NCBI GenBank assembly: GCA_035762175.1
Contig: DASTPP010000174.1
Location: 62,001 to 126,000 of the forward strand
Source: DASTPP01 sp035762175
GTDB lineage: Bacteria > Myxococcota_A > Polyangia > Polyangiales > Polyangiaceae
DNA length: 64,000 bases
Direction: 5' to 3'
The notes beneath the pieces are model-generated. The model had not been told where the DNA came from. It saw only the letters and a program-made list of their open reading frames with translations, and made no database searches. Shown here one piece after another: positions 44,863 through 53,874 of the stretch. The position numbers and the translations under genes were made by a program. Numbering within the stretch: the first letter of the stretch is position 1; every line of letters begins with the position of its first letter.

Positions 44863-46407
44863 CTAGTGTTTGTGCGCGGGGGCCGCGGGAGAGGCAGGGG
44901 TCGCAGGGGTTGCGGGGCGGGCGGGCGCCGCGGGCGCGGCGTTCGTCGGCGGCGCGGGCGGGCGGCTCTGTCCCGCCGGCGCGCTCGCGGGCGGCGAGGC
45001 CGAGGCCCGGGCCGTCGCGGGCCCGAGCCGGGTGCCGACGGCGCGCTCGAGATCGCTGCGCGCGATCCAGTAGTCGCGCAGGGCCTCGATGTACTCGCGG
45101 TAGGTCGCGAACTCGCTCTGCTTGGCCTGCAAGAGCTGGTAGACGCCGAGCAGCATCGCGTCGTACTGCTCCTGCGAGTACTTGACGATGTTCTCGCGCA
45201 GCGGCACGAGCACGCCGCCGTACTCTTCGACCATCGCGCGGGCCGTCACGAGCCGGGCGCGGGCCTCGCGCACCTCCGACCGCGACCCGATCGACAGCGC
45301 GCGCAGCCGCTGCTCGCTTTGGCGCTTGAGCGCCTCGAGTCGCGCGAGAAAGGCCTGCTTCTGGTCGAAGAGCGGCACCTCGATCGAGGCGCTCGGGCCG
45401 AAGCCGATGCGCGGGGCGCGCGGGCCGAAGTCTTGGCCGCCGCGTAGCCGCGCCGCCTCGACCTGCACGTTGACGAAGCCCGTCCAGCGCATCGTCTTGG
45501 CGAGCGAGAGGGTGTAGTCGATCGCCTGCAGCTCGCGGCGCGCCGCGGCGACGTCGAGCCGCTTTTCGATCGAGAGCGACTCGAGCCGCTCGAGCGACAC
45601 CTCCTCGCGGGGCAACTCGGACAGCTTCGGGCCGAGCTTCCAGCCGGTGCGCGTGCCCCACACGCCCATCAGGCGCGTCAGGTGCTCGCGGGCCACGGCC
45701 GCCTCGCCCTCGCTCTTCTTGAGATCGAGCCGCACCTGCGAGGCGAGGCCGAGCTCGGTGTTGTAGGCGAGATCGTTCATCGTACCCGCCTCGTGCTGGC
45801 GCTGGGCGAGCTCGGCCGAGGCCTCGGCCGCCTCGCGCACCAGCCGCCGCATCGCGAGCACCTGCTCGGCCGCCTGCGCCTCGTAAAACGCCTTGCGCAC
45901 CTCGGCGGAGAGTTCGAGCACGCGGTCGGCCACGCGCAACTTCGTCGCCTCGAGCTCCGTGGCCGCCACGCGCTTGCGCATCGGCATGGTGACGAGGTCG
46001 AGGAAGTCTTGCTCGACCGTGAAGAAGAGGTTCGGGTCGATGTGCTCTTGCTCCCACGCCGTCGCGCCGACGCCGAAGACCGGGTTCTTCAAGAGGCCCG
46101 CCTGCACCAGGTCGGCCTGCCCGATGGCCAGGTCTTCGAAGGTCGAGTGCAGCGACGGGTTGCCGAGCAGGGCGACCTGCACGGCGGCATCGACCGTGAG
46201 CTCCCTCGAAAGCAGGCGCTCGACGGCCGCCTCGGCCTGCTTGTCTTCGGCCGAGTTCTGGTCCCAGCGTGGCCGATGGCCCGAGCGGGCCTCAACCGCG
46301 TCGGCGACGTCGCGGAAGGCGGGCGCCGCCGAGGTCGAGCCGCAACCGGCCAGCGTGGTGAGGGCCAAGAGCGCGGCCCCGGCGAGGTGAGAGAGCTTCG
46401 CGGGCAT
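44863..46407 (-). CDS. TolC-family outer-membrane efflux lipoprotein
   Basis: A lipoprotein signal (LLALTTLAGCGS) precedes two OEP-type helical repeats (AVQVALLGNPSLHSTFEDLA, AFYEAQAAEQVLAMRRL, AKQSEFATYREYIEALRDYW). The end is Ala/Pro-rich and closes with HKH. Unlike the czc operon, no RND pump or adaptor follows, so it may act with another pump or as a stand-alone outer-membrane copper factor. Confidence 0.87.
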   Translation of the reverse strand: MPAKLSHLAGAALLALTTLAGCGSTSAAPAFRDVADAVEARSGHRPRWDQNSAEDKQAEAAVERLLSRELTVDAAVQVALLGNPSLHSTFEDLAIGQADLVQAGLLKNPVFGVGATAWEQEHIDPNLFFTVEQDFLDLVTMPMRKRVAATELEATKLRVADRVLELSAEVRKAFYEAQAAEQVLAMRRLVREAAEASAELAQRQHEAGTMNDLAYNTELGLASQVRLDLKKSEGEAAVAREHLTRLMGVWGTRTGWKLGPKLSELPREEVSLERLESLSIEKRLDVAAARRELQAIDYTLSLAKTMRWTGFVNVQVEAARLRGGQDFGPRAPRIGFGPSASIEVPLFDQKQAFLARLEALKRQSEQRLRALSIGSRSEVREARARLVTARAMVEEYGGVLVPLRENIVKYSQEQYDAMLLGVYQLLQAKQSEFATYREYIEALRDYWIARSDLERAVGTRLGPATARASASPPASAPAGQSRPPAPPTNAAPAAPARPATPATPASPAAPAHKH

Positions 46408-46428
46408 CGGTCCAGACCGTCTCCTTCG

Positions 46429-46773
46429 TTACTTCTTGGGCACGAGGTTCATGCCGCACTTGGGGCACTGCCCCGGCGTGGGCGAGGTGACTTCGGGGTG
46501 CATCGGACAGGTGTAGACGACGGCCTGCCCGGGGCTCGGCGCCCCGGAGCCCGCGCCGGCCGGGCCAGGCGCGCCGTGCATCTGCCCGTGGTCGTGGGCA
46601 TGGCCGCCAGCGGGCGCCTCCGAAGGCGGGTTGGCGGGCGGTAGGGGCGACGCCCCCTCGGGGGCCCTCGGGTTCGACGGGTCGTTCGGCGACGTCGCGA
46701 CGGGCGCGGGGCCGGGTGAGCAGCCGGCGAGGGCAAGGGCCGAGGCGAGGGCGATGGCTTGGTGCAGCGTCAT
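46429..46773 (-). CDS. Lipoprotein with a heavy-metal-binding domain
   Basis: A lipoprotein signal (ALALAGCSPG), a Pro-rich linker and a His run (GGHAHDHGQMHG) lead to the C-terminal heavy-metal-binding motif YTCPMHPEV...CPKCGMNLVP. The same motif is found twice in the second Cu-ATPase of this window. It is likely a periplasmic copper-binding protein. Confidence 0.82.
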   Translation of the reverse strand: MTLHQAIALASALALAGCSPGPAPVATSPNDPSNPRAPEGASPLPPANPPSEAPAGGHAHDHGQMHGAPGPAGAGSGAPSPGQAVVYTCPMHPEVTSPTPGQCPKCGMNLVPKK

Positions 46774-46822
46774 GGTACGTCCTCCGTTCGATGTTCAGGT
46801 TGGGAGAGGGCCGCGGCTGCGG

Positions 46823-47170
46823 TCACCTGGTGACGGGCTTCGGCTCAAGGTTCATGGCGCACTTCGGGCAGAGCTCGGGCTCGCTGGCGGCGGCCTCCCG
46901 TTGCATTTGCCCGACGTGCGTGGCCTGACCGGCGCCTTCCATACCGGCGCCGCACACCTCGCTCACAGTGACTTCGCGGGCCGGTTCCGTGGCCGGGCAA
47001 GTCACTCGGCAAGAAGGGCTCGCTCCGGCAGACACAAGGGGTGAAAGGCCGGCCTCGGGCGACGCAGTCGGGCGCGTCGTAAGAGTCGCTGACGCCCCCT
47101 TGGAGCCGAGGCCAGGGGCGAGAAACAAGAGGGACGCGAGCGACGAGAGAGCATTCTCCAGGGGCGTCAT
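46823..47170 (-). CDS. Small secreted protein with degenerate heavy-metal-binding motif
   Basis: The 115-residue product has a hydrophobic N-terminus (ALSSLASLLFLAPGLG), scattered Cys, and an end CPKCAMNLEPKPVTR like that of the next gene, but the first half of the motif (YTCPMHPEV) is lost. It is the first gene of the copper operon behind the putative ECF promoter. It may be a decaying paralogue of the following lipoprotein. Confidence 0.6.
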   Translation of the reverse strand: MTPLENALSSLASLLFLAPGLGSKGASATLTTRPTASPEAGLSPLVSAGASPSCRVTCPATEPAREVTVSEVCGAGMEGAGQATHVGQMQREAAASEPELCPKCAMNLEPKPVTR

Positions 47171-47290
47171 GGCATGGCTCAGCGAGGTGGCGGTTGATCG
47201 GTCATGAGGGGCGCGGGCTCGAAAGCGATTTCCGGGCCCGACGCCGGCGTGGCGACGTCCCGACGGGCACCATCGCCGCTCTTCCAAGGC

Positions 47291-47317
47291 AGACGCAGCC
47301 CCCCCCTTGGCATTACA
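47291..47317 (-). promoter_or_regulatory. Putative ECF promoter of the copper lipoprotein-TolC-oxidase operon
   Basis: Leftward TGTAATG (47317-47311), 13 bp, TGCGTCT (47297-47291). It precedes the first gene by about 120 bases. It is one of four copies in the copper region. Confidence 0.68.
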
Positions 47318-47604
47318 GCCCCCTCAGCGCGCCTTCTCCTCCCGGGGCCACCTAGCGCCGCGGGGGCCGCTCTTCAGCTCGAGTTCGCGAGGACAAGGCC
47401 CTCCAAAGGCACCGCCTCATTCACTCGCACGCCCCTCGCGAGCTGAGGCTCATGGTCACGCGGCGGGCCCCCAGGGCGAGGAGCCCGCCGAAGGTCGGAC
47501 GGTTCGCGAGGGCCCCGATCTCTCACTCGGGCCCGGCTTCACGGGCGGGCCTTGTTGCTGAGCACAGGGCCGGCGGCCGCCCGGCGGGGGGGCGAGAGGT
47601 GACC

Positions 47605-47631
47605 TGTAATCGCGGCCGGGGGGCTGCGTCT
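47605..47631 (+). promoter_or_regulatory. Putative ECF promoter of the copZ operon
   Basis: Rightward TGTAATC (47605-47611), 13 bp, TGCGTCT (47625-47631), 56 bases before copZ. This is the only rightward copy of the element, and the genes it faces run rightward. It is back to back with the copy at 47291-47317. Confidence 0.7.
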
Positions 47632-47687
47632 GCCTGGTTGCGAGCCGGTCGGGGCACCCCGAGGGCTGGCGAAAGGACGAAGAGACC

Positions 47688-47918
47688 ATGTCGACGACCA
47701 AAGAGACCCTGCTCAACGTTTCGGGGATGACGTGCACCTCGTGCGTGCGCCACGTCGAGAGCGCCCTGCGCGAGGTCGTGGGCGTCCGAGGCGTCGAGGT
47801 GCGGCTGCGCAAGGGTGAGGTGCTCGTCAAGCACGACGCCGATAGCGCGCCCGTGACCGAGTTCGTCGAGGCGCTCCGCGAGGCGGGGTACGAATCGAAG
47901 CTCGGCGCGGCCGCCTGA
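47688..47918 (+). CDS. copZ: CopZ-like copper chaperone
   Basis: This single HMA domain of 76 residues has GMTCTSCVRHVESAL and ends EALREAGYESKL. The size and lack of signal peptide fit a cytoplasmic Cu(I) chaperone feeding the P-type ATPases. It is the first gene after the putative ECF promoter. Confidence 0.88.
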   Translation: MSTTKETLLNVSGMTCTSCVRHVESALREVVGVRGVEVRLRKGEVLVKHDADSAPVTEFVEALREAGYESKLGAAA

Positions 47919-48003
47919 GGCGGGCGGGAGGGCGGCGCTCGCTCGACAGACGCGCGCCGCCCTCTCCCCCCTTCCTGCGCCTCACGCCCAGGCGAGGCTT
48001 GCC

Positions 48004-49248
48004 ATGCACCACGTCATCATCGGAGCCGGCCTTTCGGCCGCGCGAGCCATCGAAGCGATTCGGGCGGCGGGCGTCGACGACCCGATCACGCTCGTCGGCG
48101 AGGAGCTCGAGCTCCCCTACAACCGCCCCCCCCTGTCGAAGGAGTTCTTGTCGGGAGCCCTCCGGCGCGACGACCTCTTGCTGCAGCCGCCCGCCTTCTA
48201 CCACGACGGTCGCATCGACCTGCGCCTCGGGCGGCGCGCAACACGCCTCGACACCGCGGCCCGCGTGGTCGACCTCGACGGGGGCGAACGCATCGCCTTC
48301 GACCGGCTGCTCGTCGCCACCGGGGCCGCGCCGCGCCGGCTCGAAGTCGCCGGCGTCGAGCTCGCCAACGTACTTTACCTGCGTACGGTGGACGACGCCG
48401 ACCACTTGGCCGTACGGCTCCGGGCCGCCGAGCGCGTCGTCGTCGTGGGCGGCGGGCTCCTCGGGCTCGAGGTCGCCGCCGCCGCGCGCGGCCTCGGCAA
48501 GAAGGTCACCGTGGTCGAGGCCGGCGACACGATGCTCGGCCGCTTCGCCGGCCCCCTCGTCGGGCGACTCGTTACCGAGATGCACCGCGACCAAGGCGTC
48601 GACGTCCGCACGCGCTCGACGGTGCGCGCCTTCCGCGGGAGTGACACCGTCGAAGAGGTCAGCCTCACGGACGGCGAGGCCGTGCCGGCCGACCTCGTCG
48701 TCATCGGGGTCGGCGTCCGTCCGAACACCGGGTGGCTCGCCGGCTCCGGCCTCGCCCTCGACGACGGCGCCCTGGTCGACGAGTACACCGCGACCAACGT
48801 GCCGGGCGTCTTCGCGGCCGGCGACGTCGCGCGAAGCTGGAACCCCGTGCTCGGCGCGTACGTGCGCCTCGAACACTACGGCAACGCGTTCGCCCAGGGC
48901 GCGGCGGCCGGCCGCGCCATGATCGGGCGGCCGGAAGTGCATGCCCCGCTGCCGGGCGCCTCGTCCGAACAGTTCGGTCGCCGCCTGCAGGTCGTCGGTT
49001 GGGTGCGCGGCGACGAGCGGGTCGTCGTGCGCGGCGACGCGTCGAAGCGAAGGTTCACGGCCTTCTTCGTGCACGACGGCTGCCTCCGCGCGGCGTTCAC
49101 GCTGGGGCGGCCGCGCGACCTCGTCGCGGCGAAGCGGCTCATCACCTCCCGGGCCGCCGTCGACCCGGCAGCCCTCGCCGACGCCGGCCACGAGCTCGAC
49201 GCGGTGAGGGCGCCCGCCCCCGCCATGAAAGAGAAGGAACGACCATGA
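48004..49248 (+). CDS. FAD-dependent NAD(P)H oxidoreductase (ferredoxin-reductase/rubredoxin-reductase type)
   Basis: The 414-residue protein has two nucleotide-binding folds: FAD (HHVIIGAGLSAARAIEAIR) and NAD(P) (VVVVGGGLLGLEVAAAARGL). ATNVPGVFAAGDVA binds the flavin, and a reductase C-terminal domain follows. No CxxC redox pair of the mercuric-reductase type is seen, so it is not MerA. It may supply electrons to the copper response. The stop overlaps the cupredoxin start. Confidence 0.88.
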   Translation: MHHVIIGAGLSAARAIEAIRAAGVDDPITLVGEELELPYNRPPLSKEFLSGALRRDDLLLQPPAFYHDGRIDLRLGRRATRLDTAARVVDLDGGERIAFDRLLVATGAAPRRLEVAGVELANVLYLRTVDDADHLAVRLRAAERVVVVGGGLLGLEVAAAARGLGKKVTVVEAGDTMLGRFAGPLVGRLVTEMHRDQGVDVRTRSTVRAFRGSDTVEEVSLTDGEAVPADLVVIGVGVRPNTGWLAGSGLALDDGALVDEYTATNVPGVFAAGDVARSWNPVLGAYVRLEHYGNAFAQGAAAGRAMIGRPEVHAPLPGASSEQFGRRLQVVGWVRGDERVVVRGDASKRRFTAFFVHDGCLRAAFTLGRPRDLVAAKRLITSRAAVDPAALADAGHELDAVRAPAPAMKEKERP

Positions 49249-49598
49249 AGAAGATGACCCGATCGCTGTTCGCCCTGACGTTGGCGTCCCTCGCCGCCGA
49301 CCTGGGCTTCGTTGCCGTCGCCCGCGCCGGCGCGCCGACGTCCGTCTCGGTCAAGGTGACCGACAAGGGCTTCGAGCCCCCGGCCCTCACCCTCGCCAAG
49401 GGCTCAGAGGCCACGCTCGTGTTCACCCGGACGACCGACGCCACCTGCGCCAAGGAGGTCACCTTCCCCGAGCTCAAGCTGAAGAAAGAGCTGCCCTTGA
49501 ACACGCCCGTGGCCGTCACCATCCCGACGGGCGAAGCGCGCACGCTCAGCTTCACCTGCGGGATGGGCATGTACAAGAGCTCGGTGGTCGTCCAGTAA
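49245..49598 (+). CDS. Periplasmic cupredoxin-like copper protein
   Basis: A signal peptide (SLFALTLASLAADLGFVAVA) precedes a single cupredoxin-like beta sandwich (VSVKVTDKGFEPPALTLAKG) with TFPELKLKKELPL and a C-terminal FTCGMGMYKSSVVV. The Cys and Met there are the usual copper ligands. It is 117 residues long and coupled by ATGA to the oxidoreductase. Confidence 0.85.
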   Translation: MKKMTRSLFALTLASLAADLGFVAVARAGAPTSVSVKVTDKGFEPPALTLAKGSEATLVFTRTTDATCAKEVTFPELKLKKELPLNTPVAVTIPTGEARTLSFTCGMGMYKSSVVVQ

Positions 49599-49674
49599 GC
49601 GCGGCCGCACCTCACGGGCCCCAGTCGCCGCCCCGCACGCCGCCCGCACGGACGAGAGGCCGCCGGGCGAGGGG

Positions 49675-50247
49675 TCAGGGCGAGGGGGGGCGCAGCCCGG
49701 CTAGAATGACCGTGACGAGCCGACGGACTGCCGCCTTCGACGACAGGCCGTCGGCCGCCGCGAGGGCGTGCAGGCAGTAGTTCGCGAGCTCGTCGGCCCC
49801 GACGTCGTCGCGCACCTTGCCGCCCTCCGCAGCCTCGGCGAGCAGGTCTCGCAGCAAGTCGCGCAGGTGTTGACGCGCCCGGGCGACGTGCTCGCCGCGG
49901 TGTAGCAAGGCCGCGAGCTCATGGCCGTGATGTTCGTGGGCCATGAGCGCGTAGGCCTCGAGCACGGCCGCGAGCCGCTCGCCGGCACCGCACGCCTGAT
50001 CGCGCACCTTGGAAAAGTGCTCGAGGTGGCCGGCGACGTGGCGCTCGTGCCAAGCGGTCAAGATCGCTTCGACGTCGGAGAAGTACTTGTAGAGCGTCGC
50101 CCGCCCGATGCCGGCCCCTTCGGCGATCTGCGACATCGTCACCGACCGAAGCCCGTGCTTTTCGACGAGCGCCGCCGCGGCGTCGAGGACCGCGTCGCGC
50201 ACCTCGCGGCGGTGCGCCTCGATGGTCTCGTTCCACAGCTTCGGCAC
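49675..50247 (-). CDS. TetR-family repressor
   Basis: The N-terminal helix-turn-helix is clear (GLRSVTMSQIAEGAGIGRAT, LYKYFSDVEAIL). The ligand domain has many His residues (AHEHHGHELAALLHRGEHVA). The GTG at 50247 gives a 190-residue product. It is divergent from two membrane protein genes with a palindrome in between. Confidence 0.88.
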   Translation of the reverse strand: MPKLWNETIEAHRREVRDAVLDAAAALVEKHGLRSVTMSQIAEGAGIGRATLYKYFSDVEAILTAWHERHVAGHLEHFSKVRDQACGAGERLAAVLEAYALMAHEHHGHELAALLHRGEHVARARQHLRDLLRDLLAEAAEGGKVRDDVGADELANYCLHALAAADGLSSKAAVRRLVTVILAGLRPPSP

Positions 50248-50275
50248 CGCGCCAGTATACGCGGCGGGGCGACCG

Positions 50276-50318
50276 GAGACAGTTTGTATTTGACAGAGAC
50301 ATACTGTCTCGCAAAATA
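50276..50318 (+). promoter_or_regulatory. TetR operator palindrome with rightward promoter
   Basis: GAGACAGT (50276-50283) and ACTGTCTC (50303-50310) form a perfect inverted repeat with a 19-bp gap. The rightward promoter TTGACA (50290-50295), 17 bp, AAAATA (50313-50318) lies within it, so TetR binding would block the membrane protein genes and probably its own. Confidence 0.75.
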
Positions 50319-50366
50319 AGGGGCGTCGCGAACGCTCGGACGAGCACTGCGCGACGGAGGACCCCC

Positions 50367-50570
50367 ATGGCCGCCCTGCCCCCCGACCCCAACCCCGACG
50401 GCGACCCCGGCGCGGGGCCCGACCCCGGCCCCCCGCGCTGGGTGAAAGGTTTCGGCCTCGTCGCCCTCGCCCTGGTCGTGCTGTTCCTCGTCGCGCACCT
50501 CGCGGGGGGCGGCTTCGCCGGCCACGAGCCGCCCGCCGGCCCCAGCGAACACGGCACGCATCGGCCATGA
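50367..50570 (+). CDS. Small single-span membrane protein
   Basis: The 67-residue product has a Pro/Asp-rich N-terminus, one membrane helix (GFGLVALALVVLFLVAHLAG) and a His-containing end (GHEPPAGPSEHGTHRP). It overlaps the next gene by 4 bases. No known family. Confidence 0.7.
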   Translation: MAALPPDPNPDGDPGAGPDPGPPRWVKGFGLVALALVVLFLVAHLAGGGFAGHEPPAGPSEHGTHRP

Positions 50571-51091
50571 CGATGGCGCCGGGCCTCCGCAAGTTCGCGC
50601 TCACCACGCACGTCACGTCGTCGGTCGGTTGGCTCGGCGCCGTCGCCACCTTCCTTGCCCTCGCCGTCGCCGGCCTGACCAGCCACGACGCGCTGACGAT
50701 GCGCGCCGCCTACCTGTCGATGGAGTTGACCGGCCGGTTCGTCATCGTCCCCCTGTGCCTCGCCTCGCTGCTGACCGGCCTCGTCCAAGCGCTGGGCACC
50801 CCCTGGGGCTTGTTCCGCCACTATTGGGTCCTGATCAAGCTCGTGATGACCTTGCTCGCCACCATCGTCTTGCTGGTGCACATGCGGCCGATTCGCCTCA
50901 TGGCGGTCGTGGCGGCCGAGACGACCTTGTCCGCCGGCGATTTCGGCAGGCTACGAGTCCAGCTCGCGGCCGACGCGGCCGCCGCCCTACTGGTGTTGCT
51001 CGTGGCCACGACGCTGTCGGTCTACAAGCCGCGGGGCGTGACACGGTACGGGCGCAGGCGAAGCGAGGGGCGTACGATCGTACCGCCGTAG
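50567..51091 (+). CDS. Four-helix membrane protein, hypothetical
   Basis: The 174-residue product has four to five membrane helices (SSVGWLGAVATFLALAVAGL, LVMTLLATIVLLVHM, ALLVLLVATTLSVYKP). It resembles the small integral membrane proteins often paired with TetR repressors. It shares an operon with the preceding gene under the TetR site. Confidence 0.78.
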   Translation: MTMAPGLRKFALTTHVTSSVGWLGAVATFLALAVAGLTSHDALTMRAAYLSMELTGRFVIVPLCLASLLTGLVQALGTPWGLFRHYWVLIKLVMTLLATIVLLVHMRPIRLMAVVAAETTLSAGDFGRLRVQLAADAAAALLVLLVATTLSVYKPRGVTRYGRRRSEGRTIVPP

Positions 51092-51202
51092 AGTCGGCGG
51101 TCCTTCGCTCGCCTACGTCGCGGGCCCCCTCGGCGGGCCGCCTCGCGGCGGGTAGTCGGAGGAAACGAAGTCGGCCGAAGAGTGGAGCCCCGTCCTCGGC
51201 AC

Positions 51203-52180
51203 TCAGCCCCGGCGCGGCGCGCCCGCCCGGCGGGGTCGCTCGGCCCGGTCGGCCGGGCCGAGTTCGTCGAGGAGGAAGCCCCACACCGCCGCGACGCGCG
51301 GCACGTCGCGCAGCGCGCGGTGGCCGACCAGCCAGAGGTCGTCCGAGGGCCAGGCGGCCGCATCGGGGGCGAGCGCGTCGGCGAACGCCACGGGGGCGAG
51401 GGCGTGCACGCGCGCGTAGGGCTCGGGGGCGAGCACGACGCCGAGCCCGGAGCGGGCGGCGACGAGCTGCGAGGCGAAGTGGCTCGTCCGTAGGACGACG
51501 TCGGCCCGGGGCGCGTGCCGCGCGAGCCAGCGCGCCGTCGGGATGCTGGCGAGGTCTCGGTCCCAGGTGATCCACGGGGCGTCCTCCCAGGCGTTCATGC
51601 GCCCGAGCGCCTTCGCCAGGTCGGGTGACGCGACGGCGACCCAGCGCGTCGTCATGAGCTTCGTCATGACGAGGTCGGCCCCTTGCGGGCGCACGGAGCG
51701 GAGGGCGAGGTCGGCCTCGTGCCGCGTGAGGTCGATCGCGCGCACGGACGCGTCGAGCTCGATGCGAATCTTCGGCCAGCGGGCGCGCAGGCGCACGAGC
51801 GCGGGGGCGATGAAGGCGTCGGCCATGCCGGGCGCGACGCTCAGGCGCACGACCCCTTCGGCCGTCGACTCGAGCCCCGAGGCGTCGCGCGCGAAGCGCC
51901 CGTGGGCCGCCTCCATCGCCTCGGCGGCGGGCAGGACGAATTCGGCGCTCCGCGTGGGGGCGAGGCCCTCGCGCGAGCGGTCGAAGAGCCGCGCGCCGAG
52001 CGAGGCCTCGAGCGCCGCGAGGCGGCGGCTCACCGTCGAGGTGTCGACGCCGAGGCGCAGGCCGGCGGCGCCCAAGCTGCCCTGGCGGTAGACGGCCAAG
52101 AAGATGCGTACGTCGTCCCAACGGGCGTCGCCGAGGTCTTGCGATTTTGCGGCCACAGCTTGTAAATTTGGGTGCTGCAT
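51203..52180 (-). CDS. LysR-family transcriptional regulator
   Basis: The 325-residue protein has an N-terminal HTH (DVRIFLAVYRQGSLGAAGLR, DTSTVSRRLAALEASLGARL) and a LysR effector domain (APGMADAFIAPALVRLRARW). It is divergent from the epimerase-like gene, with start codons 30 bases apart. It probably controls that gene and itself. Confidence 0.9.
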   Translation of the reverse strand: MQHPNLQAVAAKSQDLGDARWDDVRIFLAVYRQGSLGAAGLRLGVDTSTVSRRLAALEASLGARLFDRSREGLAPTRSAEFVLPAAEAMEAAHGRFARDASGLESTAEGVVRLSVAPGMADAFIAPALVRLRARWPKIRIELDASVRAIDLTRHEADLALRSVRPQGADLVMTKLMTTRWVAVASPDLAKALGRMNAWEDAPWITWDRDLASIPTARWLARHAPRADVVLRTSHFASQLVAARSGLGVVLAPEPYARVHALAPVAFADALAPDAAAWPSDDLWLVGHRALRDVPRVAAVWGFLLDELGPADRAERPRRAGAPRRG

Positions 52181-52210
52181 TGCGACCGCGCAAGACCCAT
52201 TCTTTGCGCC

Positions 52211-53170
52211 ATGAGCGACGAACGAGCCTCCCTGCACGTGGTCCTGGGCGCGGGTCAGATCGGCACCCGCGTCGCCGACATCCTTCTCGCCCGCGGGCGC
52301 CGCGTGCGCGTCGTGCGCCGGGGGCGAGGCGGCGAGCCGCGCGCCGGCCTCGAGTGGGCGAGCGGCGACGTCAGCGACCTCGCCTTCGCCGCCGACGTCA
52401 CGCGCGGCGCGGCCGTCGTCTACGACTGCATGAACCCGCCCTACCACCGCTGGCCCGAGCTGCTCTTGCCCATCGGCCGGGGCGCACTGCACGGCGCGGC
52501 GAAGGCGGGCGCGAAGCTCGTCGCGCTCGACTGCCTGTACATGTACGGGCGGCCCGAGGGCCCCCTGCACGAGGGCTCGCCGCTCGCGCCCTGCAGCAAG
52601 AAGGGCGCGCTGCGCGTCGCGCTCGCCGAAGAGCGGCTCGCGGCGCACCGCGGGGGCGGCGTTCGCGTCGCCATCGGCCGCGCGAGCGACTTCTTCGGCC
52701 CGAACCTGCCCTTCTCCTCCTGGAACGCGCGCTTCTTCGAGCGCATCGCCGCCGGCAAGCCGGGCGAGTGCATGGGCGACCCCGACCTGCCGCACTCGTA
52801 CACCTACGCGCCCGACGTCGCCCGCGCGCTCGTCACGCTGGGCGAGCGCGACGAGGCGCTCGGCCGGGTCTGGCACCTGCCGACGAACCCCGCCGAGAGC
52901 ACGCGGGCGCTGGCGGCGCGGCTGGGCCGGGCCCTCGGCGTTCGGGCCGAGGTGGCGCGCGTGCCGCGCTTCGTCCTGCGGACGGCGGGCGTGTTCTCGC
53001 CGCTCCTGCGCGAGGTCGCGGAGATGGCCTACCAGTGGGACGTCCCCTTCGTGCTCGACGACGCGCGCTTCCGCGCCGCGTTCGGGCAGGGGCCGACGCC
53101 GATCGACGAGGCCGTCGCCGCGACGGCCGCCTGGGCGCGCGGGCGCTTCGGCTTCCGCGCGGCGGCGTGA
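52211..53170 (+). CDS. NAD(P)-dependent epimerase/dehydratase-like protein (atypical SDR)
   Basis: The nucleotide-binding loop is VVLGAGQIGTRVADILL. The region LVALDCLYMYGRPEGPLHE carries the Tyr, and SYTYAPDVARAL the substrate side. It is 319 residues long. The classical YxxxK is altered (YGRPEG), typical of atypical extended SDRs. Substrate unknown; target of the adjacent LysR protein. Confidence 0.87.
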   Translation: MSDERASLHVVLGAGQIGTRVADILLARGRRVRVVRRGRGGEPRAGLEWASGDVSDLAFAADVTRGAAVVYDCMNPPYHRWPELLLPIGRGALHGAAKAGAKLVALDCLYMYGRPEGPLHEGSPLAPCSKKGALRVALAEERLAAHRGGGVRVAIGRASDFFGPNLPFSSWNARFFERIAAGKPGECMGDPDLPHSYTYAPDVARALVTLGERDEALGRVWHLPTNPAESTRALAARLGRALGVRAEVARVPRFVLRTAGVFSPLLREVAEMAYQWDVPFVLDDARFRAAFGQGPTPIDEAVAATAAWARGRFGFRAAA

Positions 53171-53304
53171 GCGCGTTGCGGCGTGCACCGAGGGCCCCTT
53201 GAGCCCGCCGGCACGGGCGGGTAAGGCAGCCCCCGACCTCGGCGTTGGCGAGACGCGTGCACCCGACGACGCGTCGTTCGAACACAGGGGCAAGAAGGAG
53301 TAGC

Positions 53305-53874
53305 ATGGGGAGCAGAAAGAAGGCGAAGGCGGCATCTACCTTCGCCGCGCTCGTCGCGCTGGCCGTCGGTGTCCGACCCTCGACCCTTCGGGCGGACACG
53401 CCGAACGTCGTCGTCGCCGATCTCGGCCTGCACGTCGTCGGCGTGGGCTACGAGCGGGTGTTCTCCGATCGGTGGTCGGCGCAGGCGGCGGCCGAATTCT
53501 ATAGCCCTTGGACCGTCAACCGCGACTTCCTCGGGCTCGGGGGCTCGCGCTGGGACGGCACGCAGGATCTGGCCGGCGGCGGCCTGCGCGTCCGGGCGTT
53601 CTTCACCCCGCTGGGCGGCCCGGGCGGTCTCTTCGTCTCACCCTTCGTCCAAGCCATGGCCGTGCGCGCCACGGTGCGCGGTGAGGCGGAGGGCGGCGCC
53701 GCCTGGGCGGCGGGGGCGGCGGCGGGGTACGGGTTCTTGCTCGGCGAGCGCGTGCTGCTGCGGCTCGGGGCGGGGGCCCAGTATCACGCGGCCCGGGTGC
53801 GCGGGGGCGACGAGCCGCCCGGGTTTTCGGGCCTCTTCCCCCACCTCGATCTCAACGTCGGGTATCGCTTCTGA
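53305..53874 (+). CDS. Secreted outer-membrane beta-barrel-like protein
   Basis: The 189-residue product has a signal peptide, then alternating polar/hydrophobic strands (GLHVVGVGYERVFSDRWSAQ, RVLLRLGAGAQYHAARV) and ends in LDLNVGYRF with C-terminal Phe, as in outer-membrane barrels of the DUF3575-like kind. The role is unknown. Confidence 0.75.
   Translation: MGSRKKAKAASTFAALVALAVGVRPSTLRADTPNVVVADLGLHVVGVGYERVFSDRWSAQAAAEFYSPWTVNRDFLGLGGSRWDGTQDLAGGGLRVRAFFTPLGGPGGLFVSPFVQAMAVRATVRGEAEGGAAWAAGAAAGYGFLLGERVLLRLGAGAQYHAARVRGGDEPPGFSGLFPHLDLNVGYRF

Noticed and set aside
48004..49248. Mercuric reductase (MerA) as an identity for the FAD oxidoreductase
   Set aside because: No active-site CxxxxC disulfide and no C-terminal CC pair; its context is a copper operon.
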